The notes beneath the pieces were generated by a model. It worked only from the letters and a program-made list of their open reading frames with translations. It ran no database searches and was not told the DNA's origin. From NCBI GenBank assembly GCA_937888735.1, contig CALASN010000045.1, positions 1-8,596 of the forward strand: a DNA stretch of 8,596 nucleotides, read 5' to 3'. Source of the DNA: UBA5499 sp002426275. Lineage in GTDB: Bacteria; Bacillota; DTU084. The translations under genes were made by a program, and so were the position numbers. This document shows, one piece after another, positions 1 through 5,543 of this stretch (its first letter is position 1; every line of letters starts with the position of its first letter).

Positions 1-58
1 TTCGGCTTTGTAAGCTAGCTTTGTATATGATATTTTTACGCGGAATTTAGGTTATTAT

Positions 59-88
59 GCCCTTTTTTAGGGCTTGGCCAGGAGCCAA
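59..88 (+). other. Two back-to-back small hairpins upstream of the phage gene
   Basis: Positions 59-73 form a 5-bp stem (GCCCT/AGGGC) around a T-rich loop. Positions 74-88 immediately form a second 5-bp stem (TTGGC/GCCAA) with a 5-nt loop. They lie just before the ribosome binding site of the scaffold gene. Neither is followed by a T-run on the + strand, so they do not look like a classical terminator. They could be an mRNA processing or stability element between phage structural genes. The rest of 1-105 shows no supportable gene; the first ~18 bases may hold the end of an upstream phage frame, but this cannot be judged. Confidence 0.35.
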
Positions 89-90
89 AG

Positions 91-97
91 AAAGGAG
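91..97 (+). promoter_or_regulatory. Ribosome binding site of the phage scaffold gene
   Basis: AAAGGAG lies 8 nt before the ATG at 106. It fixes the start at the codon that gives the usual FNLQYFAE-type N-terminus of this phage family. Confidence 0.8.
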
Positions 98-105
98 AGA
101 GCTAG

Positions 106-741
106 ATGCTCGAATCAAAGAAAAGGTTTAATTTACAGTATTTCGCGGAGGGAGATCCTCCCCAAGACCCACCCAAGGATCCGCCGGCTGACCCGCCAGC
201 AGATCCGACTAAGGTGTTTGACGAGGCCTATGTTAAGCAACTGAGGGACGAGGCGGCTGCAAACAGAGTTAAGGCAAAACAGCTTGAAGAGCAAGCGAAG
301 ACTGCGGCCCAGGAGGCCACAGCCAAAATCTTCAAAGCCCTGGGAATCGAAGCTGACCCAAACAAAAACTACGAAGGGCAGCTAGCAGAGGCCCAAAAGA
401 AAGCCCAGGAGGCTGAGGCCAGAGCCAGCGAGATGCTGGTGAAGGCAGAGGTAAAATCAATCGCTACCGAGATGGGGCTAGTCGATGCTGATGCCGCTCT
501 AGCCTTGATGGATAGGGCGAATGTTAAGGTGACTGAAGCCGGAGACGTGACTGGCGTTAAGGAATCCCTGGAGGCCTTGGTCAAAGTCAAGACTTGGCTA
601 AAAGCAGAAGGGACGCCTGGTGGCGTTGGGGGAGGAACGAATCCACCGCCAGGCGATCCGGGAGAGAATTTTTTATCTTATGATATAAAACGAAGCGGCC
701 ATTATCACTCATCTCTTTCCAGATGGTGCGGCCTGGCTTAA
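106..741 (+). CDS. Phage capsid scaffolding protein (Gp20/DUF4355-like), aberrant C-terminus
   Basis: This is a prophage head-morphogenesis protein, expected to guide capsid assembly and be absent from the mature head. The start (residues 8-15, FNLQYFAE) is the hallmark N-terminus of Firmicute phage scaffold proteins. It is followed by a DPP-rich linker (residues 17-34), a long Ala/Glu/Lys coiled-coil region (about 40-120), a small globular part (about 115-168) and a Gly/Pro-rich tail with PPP at 180-182. From about residue 187 the sequence stops looking like a scaffold. The last ~25 residues are out-of-frame AbiEi DNA, so the true C-terminal peptide, normally a short Lys/Thr/Asn-rich segment, is missing. 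No portal, protease or capsid gene follows. The gene is therefore a prophage remnant, nearly full length but fused to foreign sequence. Whether it is expressed is unknown. Confidence 0.8.
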   Translation: MLESKKRFNLQYFAEGDPPQDPPKDPPADPPADPTKVFDEAYVKQLRDEAAANRVKAKQLEEQAKTAAQEATAKIFKALGIEADPNKNYEGQLAEAQKKAQEAEARASEMLVKAEVKSIATEMGLVDADAALALMDRANVKVTEAGDVTGVKESLEALVKVKTWLKAEGTPGGVGGGTNPPPGDPGENFLSYDIKRSGHYHSSLSRWCGLA

Positions 742-1090
742 TACCGCTCTTTTTTATTATGGATACTGTGACAGGACGCCAATGCAATGAGATATTATCA
801 TAAGCAAAAACGCTTCCCGTTCCCGGTTTGAGCTTGATTACCCTCATATAAGCCCATTCTTTGTGAGGCCGGAGCGGCTCTGTTATAGCGTAACCGCCAT
901 GGAGGTCGATGGCTGCTATGAATATTCTTGACCGTGACAGGCTTATATGTGAACGTCTCAAATACGAATCTGCCATGGACAAAGAAACTGTAACAAAGCG
1001 GCTGGCATATCTCGCTGAATGAACCTTTCGGCTATGCTAAGCGCAGGAAGGCGACAAAGCTGGTACATGATGAATAGGATATGGCTGTGA
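667..1090 (+). pseudogene. Decayed AbiEi-family antitoxin (type IV toxin-antitoxin), N-terminus missing
   Basis: No single frame is open, but the three + frames read in turn give a recognisable AbiEi-family antitoxin. Frame A (689-928) contains LFPDGA, then ALFYYGYCDRTP (746-781), an in-frame TGA at 788-790, SRFELDYPHISPFFVRPE and a V-D-G segment. A one-base shift near 915-927 leads to ILDRDRLICERLKYESAMDK (924-983), the conserved 'IYDRDRTICD.lRy..kmD' block, in a frame ending at TGA 1020-1022. A further shift gives YAKRRKATKLVHD (from about 1033), and another gives a WL-stop ending at 1090. From memory of the family, order and spacing match the C-terminal antitoxin domain. The N-terminal winged helix-turn-helix (about 60 residues) is absent, because the sequence joins the phage scaffold gene at about 660-670. 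It has at least one stop and three frameshifts, so it is certainly non-functional. The family assignment rests on motif recognition only. Confidence 0.75.
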
Positions 1091-1250
1091 TGGATTGGAT
1101 ATAGGCGCTTCTGTAGTTGCATGGCTTAAAGCGCAGACTTCCGGCATGCCTTTTTCAGGTTCATCTGAAGCTGTTCTGCCAGGAAAAGTTTTTGCGGAGG
1201 CTCTCCCTTTCAAAAGGCGATGAAAAACGAATCTTATTTAAATATTATCA
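1090..1250 (+). pseudogene. 5' fragment of a decayed AbiEii-type toxin (nucleotidyltransferase family)
   Basis: It begins at an ATG that overlaps the antitoxin stop as TGATG (1088-1092), the usual arrangement in AbiE operons. After a small shift, frame 1098-1160 reads DIGASVVAWLKAQTSGMPF. A second shift gives LKLFCQEKFLRRLSLSK (about 1165-1217) and then DEKRILFK. This resembles the conserved N-terminus of AbiEii proteins, in which an 'ASV...LK' helix is followed by 'lfcQErfLyRLS.S.y.d.fiLKGG'. Homology fades after about 1250, and the nucleotidyltransferase catalytic core is absent before the host terminator. At least two frameshifts are present, so the fragment is dead. The short span makes the call less secure than the adjacent antitoxin. 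No gene is seen from 1251 to 1288. Confidence 0.6.
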
Positions 1251-1288
1251 GGCAGGAAGAAAATTCCTCCTCTTTAGTGCGATTCAGC

Positions 1289-1321
1289 AAAAAAACGATA
1301 GGGCCTCTGCAGGCTCTATCG
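1289..1321 (-). terminator. Intrinsic terminator ending the pil-aro-efp operon
   Basis: On the - strand an 11-bp stem (1296-1306 paired with 1311-1321, with one G-T wobble) has a 4-nt loop and is followed directly by seven T (1289-1295). It starts 14 nt after the stop codon of the zinc-ribbon gene, as expected for the operon end. There is no T-run on the + strand side, so it should act in one direction only. Confidence 0.9.
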
Positions 1322-1335
1322 TCCAGGCAACAGTT

Positions 1336-1755
1336 TCAATCTTCTTCGTCTTCGCAGCAGGGGCAGCCGGTCTCAAGATCGTCCTCATCGACGAAAAACG
1401 ATTCGTTGCAATTGGGACAAATCAGTTCGTAATCGGCGTCCTCCTCGGCGTTATCCAGAATCTCATTGCGATCTATGTAAATCAAATCGTTACAGTGAGG
1501 ACATTCAACTGTCACCAGATCTTCGTCGTCCAGATCGTAGACGTCGTTTTCCAGATCCGCCAGATCCTCGTCTATGGCGTCAAGGTACTCGCCCAGCTCA
1601 GTGTGATCAGTGTCAAGCTGATCTATCTTCTCGCCCACTTGATCCATGATCCCCAAAAGCTCGCTCCAGACCTGCTGTTCGTTGGCATTCTGTCCCACGC
1701 CGCTGCCTTGCATCAGGCCACGCAAATAAGCGACCCGCTCTTTGATTGTAGACAT
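1336..1755 (-). CDS. CD1247-type zinc-ribbon protein with helical N-terminal domain
   Basis: This 139-residue acidic protein has unknown molecular function. The N-terminal half (about 1-75) is helical and starts STIKERVAYLRGLMQG, typical of the 'CD1247 N-terminal domain' family of Clostridia, with a coiled-coil-like stretch at about 38-72. The C-terminal half is a zinc ribbon made of CPHC (residues 85-88) and CPNC (113-116), then a third cysteine cluster, CPCC (131-134), and a run of acidic residues at the end. A strong AGGAGGTG site lies 7 nt before the ATG. It follows efp after 43 bp and is the last gene before the terminator, so it is probably co-transcribed with efp. Zinc binding is inferred from cysteine spacing. 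Its location suggests a housekeeping role, perhaps linked to translation or stress, but the sequence does not prove this. Confidence 0.85.
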   Translation of the reverse strand: MSTIKERVAYLRGLMQGSGVGQNANEQQVWSELLGIMDQVGEKIDQLDTDHTELGEYLDAIDEDLADLENDVYDLDDEDLVTVECPHCNDLIYIDRNEILDNAEEDADYELICPNCNESFFVDEDDLETGCPCCEDEED

Positions 1756-1762
1756 CCGTCGC

Positions 1763-1770
1763 CACCTCCT
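1763..1770 (-). promoter_or_regulatory. Strong ribosome binding site of the zinc-ribbon gene
   Basis: AGGAGGTG on the - strand lies 7 nt from the ATG at 1755. It supports independent, efficient initiation in the 43-bp gap after efp. I see no convincing promoter in that gap. Confidence 0.8.
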
Positions 1771-1798
1771 ATAAAATTATTTCTTAACCAAGCTTTCC

Positions 1799-2356
1799 CT
1801 ATGCGCGGGAGAGATATTCTCCAGATCTGGTATCCACCCGCAGCACGTCTCCCTCGTTGATAAACAACGGCACTTGCACAACCGCGCCAGTCTCCAAAGT
1901 GGCCGGCTTAGTGCCGCCGGAGGCAGTATCTCCCTTCAGGCCGGGGTCTGTCTGGATCACTTTCAGCTCCACAGTGTTGGGCAGATCAATGCCGATGGGC
2001 TGGCCTTGATAGAGCTGCACATCGATCTCCATGTTCTCTTTGAGAAATTTGACGGCGTTGCCCAGAGTCTCTTCAGTTAAAGAGATCTGTTCGAAATTCT
2101 CCAAGTCCATGACCACATAATCCGTTCCGGATTTATATAAGAATTGCATGCTGCGGTTTTCCACATGAGCCTGTTCTACCCGCTCACCGGCTCGAAAGGT
2201 ACGCTCCAGCACAACGGCTGTCTGCACGTTTTTAAGTTTAGTCCGCACAAAGGCTGCGCCTTTGCCAGGTTTAACGTGGAGAAACTCCACAACCTGCCAA
2301 ACTCCGCCTTCTAGCTCTATGGTAAGTCCCGGCCGCAAGTCATTCACTGAAATCAA
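1799..2356 (-). CDS. efp: Translation elongation factor P (EF-P)
   Basis: EF-P binds between the ribosomal P and E sites and relieves stalling at polyproline stretches. The product is 185 residues, the normal family length. It has an N-terminal KOW-like domain with the KPGKG loop at residues 29-33 and two OB-fold domains, the last ending near GDVLRVDTRSGEYLSRA. Lys32 at the loop tip is the residue that Bacillus-type EF-P modifies with 5-aminopentanol. No EpmA-type or EarP-type modification gene is in the window, which agrees with a Bacillus-type route encoded elsewhere (inference). The start is TTG at 2356, preceded by AAGGAGG with 7-nt spacing, giving MISVNDLRPG as in relatives. It lies 80 bp after the Xaa-Pro peptidase gene, a pairing also known from Bacillus (yqhT-efp). 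Confidence 0.97.
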   Translation of the reverse strand: MISVNDLRPGLTIELEGGVWQVVEFLHVKPGKGAAFVRTKLKNVQTAVVLERTFRAGERVEQAHVENRSMQFLYKSGTDYVVMDLENFEQISLTEETLGNAVKFLKENMEIDVQLYQGQPIGIDLPNTVELKVIQTDPGLKGDTASGGTKPATLETGAVVQVPLFINEGDVLRVDTRSGEYLSRA

Positions 2357-2363
2357 CGTATTT

Positions 2364-2370
2364 CCTCCTT
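2364..2370 (-). promoter_or_regulatory. Ribosome binding site fixing the TTG start of efp
   Basis: AAGGAGG lies 7 nt before TTG at 2356, and no ATG in this frame lies nearby. The remaining 80-bp gap (2357-2436) holds a small CTTCC/GGAAG hairpin (2419-2433) without a T-run on the - strand. An A/T-rich TATATT lies within it but has no good -35 partner, so an internal promoter cannot be supported. Confidence 0.75.
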
Positions 2371-2436
2371 CTGCTTCCTCGGTTCAAGAAATATATTCTG
2401 CTCTTTCCTTGCTAATTCCTTCCCGGCCGGAAGATT

Positions 2437-3492
2437 TTACCCCACGCAGAACAATTCGCGGTCGGAGCCGCTCAAGAGCTTTGCGCCCTGCTCTTCCACC
2501 AGGACCAAATCCTCAATGCGCACCCCGCCGCAAGGAGGAAGGTAGACTCCGGGTTCCACAGTCACGGTCATACCTTTGGCAAGCTTGCCCTCTCCCCGGG
2601 GAGAGAGGCGAGGCTGCTCGTGAATTTCCAGCCCCACGCCGTGGCCCAGCCCATGCCCGAACGCGTGACCGAAGCCTGCGGCGGCGATGACGCTGCGTGC
2701 GGCCTGATCAACTTCTCTGCAGTCAGCCCCGCCGCGCACAGCAGCTAAGCCGGCACGCTGAGCCGCCTGCACCAGGCGGTAGACTTCCAGCTGCCGGGCA
2801 GTCGGCTCTTGGCCCACCAGCACAGTTCGGGTCAGATCAGCGCAGTAGCCATGCCATTTGGCGCCGCAGTCAATCACCACCAGGTCTCCTGTTTGCAAAC
2901 GGCGCTGCCCGGGCTGGGCATGGGGCAGCGCCGAATTGGGCCCGCTGGCGATGATGGTGGGAAATGACGCTCCGTCCGCGCCTAAAAGCCGCATTTGATA
3001 TTCCAGCTCCGCAGCTGCCTCAAATTCCGTTGTCCCCACCTTGAGCCTGACCAAAAGGTTTGCCAAGGCTTGATCCGTGATCTGCGCGGCCCGGGCTATT
3101 TTCTCAACTTCAGCTTGTTCTTTCACAGCCCGCAGAGAGTCGATTCCCTCGGTTGGAATCAGCCGGGCGGACAAAGCCCGGGCGCACTTTTCGTATTCGG
3201 CGTAACTGAGCGCCTCAGCTTCAAAGGCCACGCTCCGGTAGCGGGCGGCAAACTCTGGCAAACTGGCCGCAAAGTCTCCGCTCTCGATGACCGTAAATTC
3301 CGGAGCCTGCGCTTTAGCTTGCTCAATGTAACGAGAGTCCGTAAACAGCAGCCTATCTTTGTCGCTGCACAGCAGGCAGCCGGCGCTGCCGCTGAAACCG
3401 GAAAAATAGCGGCGATTGGCGTCGCTTGTGATCAGGACGGCCTCGGCTTTGCTTTGAATGTAAGCTTCTAATTTCCGCAGTCGCTGTTCCAT
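2437..3492 (-). CDS. yqhT: M24-family Xaa-Pro aminopeptidase (YqhT-like)
   Basis: This is a metallopeptidase that removes an N-terminal residue preceding proline, probably in the cytoplasm since no signal peptide is seen. It has 351 residues, close to Bacillus YqhT. The N-terminal creatinase-like domain spans about 1-125 and the pita-bread catalytic domain about 130-345. The five metal ligands are visible: Asp208 (VVIDCGAKW), Asp219 (CADLTRT), His284 (GHGLGHGVGLEIHE), Glu313 (VTVEPGVY) and Glu327 (GGVRIEDLVLV). I chose ATG 3492 (MEQRLRKLEAYI) because AAGGAG lies about 7 nt upstream and the aroQ stop sits one base away. A 13-residue upstream extension exists but overlaps aroQ and looks unnatural. 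The gene lies between aroQ and efp, linking proline peptide turnover with polyproline translation. Confidence 0.93.
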   Translation of the reverse strand: MEQRLRKLEAYIQSKAEAVLITSDANRRYFSGFSGSAGCLLCSDKDRLLFTDSRYIEQAKAQAPEFTVIESGDFAASLPEFAARYRSVAFEAEALSYAEYEKCARALSARLIPTEGIDSLRAVKEQAEVEKIARAAQITDQALANLLVRLKVGTTEFEAAAELEYQMRLLGADGASFPTIIASGPNSALPHAQPGQRRLQTGDLVVIDCGAKWHGYCADLTRTVLVGQEPTARQLEVYRLVQAAQRAGLAAVRGGADCREVDQAARSVIAAAGFGHAFGHGLGHGVGLEIHEQPRLSPRGEGKLAKGMTVTVEPGVYLPPCGGVRIEDLVLVEEQGAKLLSGSDRELFCVG

Positions 3493-3493
3493 C

Positions 3494-3928
3494 TCATTCT
3501 CCTTTTGCGATGATTCGGCACAGGGCCTCAAGCCCCAAGAGGTAGCTGTCTTGGCCGAAGCCCGAAATCTGGCCGCGGCAGACCGGGGCTGTGACGCTCT
3601 GGTGCCTGAAGTCTTCCCTGGCGTAAATATTGGATAAATGGACCTCCACCGCAGGTATCGACACTGCAGCCAGGCAATCCCGCAGCGCGTAACTATAATG
3701 GGTCAGGGCGCCGGGGTTAAGGAGAATGCCGCCGCACTGGCAGCTAGCGATCGCGTCCAGCAGCTCTCCTTCGTGATTGGACTGCCGGATCACAAGTTCC
3801 GCCCCCAACTCCGCAGCCTTGGCAAGGAGTTTTCCGTTCAGAGCCTCCAAAGTGTTCTCTCCATAAATTTCAGGCTCTCTTTGCCCCAAAAGCTGCAGGT
3901 TCGGCCCGTGCAAAACCAAAATTTTCAT
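3494..3928 (-). CDS. aroQ: 3-dehydroquinate dehydratase, type II
   Basis: It catalyses dehydration of 3-dehydroquinate to 3-dehydroshikimate, the third shikimate step, as a cytoplasmic dodecamer in known members. The product is 144 residues and nearly every family motif is present: LHGPNLQLLGQREPEIYG at the start with Arg17 and catalytic Tyr22, QSNHEGE at 49-55, NPGALTHYSYAL (71-82), EVHLSN with catalytic His97 (95-100), and REDFRHQS with Arg108. The start ATG 3928 overlaps the aroB stop as ATGA and has GGGAGGG upstream. A six-residue longer start is possible in frame but would overlap aroB more and lacks family support. It is translationally coupled to aroB on one side and separated by one base from the peptidase gene on the other. 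Confidence 0.97.
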   Translation of the reverse strand: MKILVLHGPNLQLLGQREPEIYGENTLEALNGKLLAKAAELGAELVIRQSNHEGELLDAIASCQCGGILLNPGALTHYSYALRDCLAAVSIPAVEVHLSNIYAREDFRHQSVTAPVCRGQISGFGQDSYLLGLEALCRIIAKGE

Positions 3929-5040
3929 GCTTTTCCCTCCCCGCAAAGTTCCCGGACCACTGCCTCAAATTCCGAGTCCGCGGCTGTTCCCAGCTCCACT
4001 CTCCCGATTTTCTCCACGGGCAGCACAACCCGCAGCTGCCCTGACTGCATCTTTTTGTCATGGTGAAGATGCGCCAGTACCTCTTGCGCGAGCCCGGTCC
4101 GGCGCAGCTGAGTTGGGACTGCGGTTGGCAAGCCGAGCTCCCGGAGGATTTCCGCAATTTCCCGGCACAGCCGCTCGGGAAAGATTCCCCGCCGCACCGC
4201 AAGTCTGGCTATGCCCGCAAGTCCCACGGCTACGGCTTCGCCGTGGCGGAAAGCTTTGTATCCCGTGGCGGCTTCTAAGCCGTGACCGATGGTATGGCCT
4301 AAATTCAGGATCATGCGCAAGCCGCTTTCCCGTTCGTCTTGGGCCACAACTCGGGTTTTAATTGCGATCGACGCAGTCACGAGCCTGCGGCTCGCCTCGG
4401 AGTCCCTGGCTGCGATGGCGGGCAGCTGGGTCTGGAACAATTCCCAAATCTCTCCGCCCGCCAATACCCCGTATTTGACGATCTCTGCCAGCCCCGCCCG
4501 CCATTCCCGCTGGGGCAGCGTCTTGAAGGCGCACAGATCCGCCAGCACCAAAGAAGGCTGGTAGAAAGCGCCGATTAAGTTTTTCCCCAGCGGGTGGTTC
4601 ACCGCCACCTTGCCGCCGACGCTGCTGTCCACCTGAGCCAAAAGCGTAGTGGGAACCTGAACCAGGTTGATGCCGCGCAAATACGTGGCTGCGGCAAGCC
4701 CTCCCAAATCTCCCACCACTCCCCCGCCTAGAGCCCAGAGGCTGTCCTGCCGCTCCAGTTCCGCCTCCGCCATGGCATCATAGACTTTGGCGAGGGTGGC
4801 TAAACTTTTGAAGTCCTCCCCGTCGGGGATTTGAAAACTTGTGGTTTTCAGGCCCGCCGCCTCAAGGGAAGCCGCAAGCTTTGGCCCGTAGAGGGGCCAG
4901 ACCGTGGTATTTGATAAAATGAAAACCTGCCCTGCGGCAGGCAAAATTTTTCTCGCCCAGCTTCCAGCCTGTGAAAGCAGTTCCCGTTCCACTATGATTT
5001 GATAGCTATTTTTCCCCAGCTGCTGCTGGATTATGTCCAT
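3925..5040 (-). CDS. aroB: 3-dehydroquinate synthase
   Basis: It converts DAHP to 3-dehydroquinate using NAD and a divalent metal (Zn or Co), the second shikimate step. The product is 371 residues, slightly longer than the usual ~360. The NAD-binding glycine-rich segment WALGGGVVGDLGG (102-114) and substrate/cofactor segment PTTLLAQVDSSVGGK (130-144) are intact. The metal ligands are Glu186 (GLAEIVKYG), His249 (LNLGHTIGHGLEA) and His266 (RHGEAVAVGL). The start ATG 5040 has GGAGG about 8 nt upstream and overlaps the aroK stop by 10 nt. The frame stays open to 5217, but that extension lies inside aroK, is rich in Arg/Gly/Pro and is an overlap shadow. The stop overlaps aroQ by 4 nt. Confidence 0.97.
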   Translation of the reverse strand: MDIIQQQLGKNSYQIIVERELLSQAGSWARKILPAAGQVFILSNTTVWPLYGPKLAASLEAAGLKTTSFQIPDGEDFKSLATLAKVYDAMAEAELERQDSLWALGGGVVGDLGGLAAATYLRGINLVQVPTTLLAQVDSSVGGKVAVNHPLGKNLIGAFYQPSLVLADLCAFKTLPQREWRAGLAEIVKYGVLAGGEIWELFQTQLPAIAARDSEASRRLVTASIAIKTRVVAQDERESGLRMILNLGHTIGHGLEAATGYKAFRHGEAVAVGLAGIARLAVRRGIFPERLCREIAEILRELGLPTAVPTQLRRTGLAQEVLAHLHHDKKMQSGQLRVVLPVEKIGRVELGTAADSEFEAVVRELCGEGKA

Positions 5041-5543
5041 CCGCCGTTCCTCCATCCTGCAATGATTCTCCGCGCGATCTCCTCCGGCTCGCCCGTGCCG
5101 TCTACCACAAGGTGCGCGCTCCTGTAGCTCGCTTCCCGTCCCTGAAAGAGCGCGCGGAAATGGGCAAAGCCTTCCCGCATAAGGGGCCGCAGGCTCTCTC
5201 CCCGCTGACCGCCGCACCTGGACCAGAGAAGCTCCACCGGCGCCTCTAAGTATACCACAAAGGCCTGCGCCAAGAGCAGCTCGAGATTCTCTTCCCGCGC
5301 TGCGGCTCCCCCTCCAGTGGCCAAAACTATTTCCTCTTCCTGCAGCAGTTGCGCTATAACCGCGCTCTCCAGCCGCCGGAACCCTGCGGGATCTTCTTGG
5401 AGCAGCTGGGATGCGGCGGCGTGGGTCTGCCTCTCAAGCTCTTGATCCGTGTCGCGGAAGCGCCAGCCTAAAATTTGGGCAAGCTCTCTGCCCACCGTGG
5501 TTTTGCCCGCGCCCATGAAGCCCACCAGAGCGATGCGGTTCAA
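5031..5543 (-). CDS. aroK: Shikimate kinase
   Basis: It phosphorylates shikimate at the 3-hydroxyl with ATP, the fifth step of the pathway. The product is 170 residues, the normal length. It has a P-loop GFMGAGKTTVGR (8-19), Asp31 and Asp33 of the DTD motif, FRRLE (55-59) supplying the shikimate-binding Arg, the GGGA loop (77-80), the lid Arg at RPLM (119-122) and the adenine-end RxxxY at 136-140. The region between DTD and FRRLE reads HAAASQLLQEDPAG where most relatives have a G.SI.eiF...GE pattern; this looks like a tolerated divergence rather than loss. The start is TTG at 5543, overlapping the aroC stop as TTGA, with AAGGAGG 11 nt upstream; no better start exists. Confidence 0.95.
   Translation of the reverse strand: MNRIALVGFMGAGKTTVGRELAQILGWRFRDTDQELERQTHAAASQLLQEDPAGFRRLESAVIAQLLQEEEIVLATGGGAAAREENLELLLAQAFVVYLEAPVELLWSRCGGQRGESLRPLMREGFAHFRALFQGREASYRSAHLVVDGTGEPEEIARRIIAGWRNGGWT

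Noticed and set aside
587..982. 131-residue open frame on the - strand
   Set aside because: It lies antisense to both the scaffold gene and the AbiEi remnant, has no clear ribosome binding site, and the + strand carries the recognisable family motifs.
1251..1288. Continuation of the AbiEii toxin toward the LKGG motif and catalytic core
   Set aside because: None of the three frames gives a convincing match after about 1250.
1117..1860. 247-residue + strand frame starting with TTG
   Set aside because: Its first ~45 codons coincide with the AbiEii fragment. The rest is antisense to the zinc-ribbon gene and reads through a host terminator.
2419..2433. CTTCC/GGAAG hairpin between the peptidase and efp as a terminator
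   Set aside because: The stem is only 5 bp and no T-run follows on the - strand, so it would not end operon transcription before efp.
2357..2436. Possible internal promoter for efp (TATATT)
   Set aside because: No acceptable -35 hexamer lies 16-18 nt upstream.
3493..3531. Thirteen-residue upstream extension of the Xaa-Pro peptidase
   Set aside because: It overlaps the aroQ coding end; ATG 3492 has AAGGAG at good spacing and gives the usual N-terminus.
5041..5217. Longer aroB with a 59-residue N-terminal extension
   Set aside because: The extension lies wholly inside aroK, is Arg/Gly/Pro-rich as expected of a shadow frame, and ATG 5040 has a good ribosome binding site.
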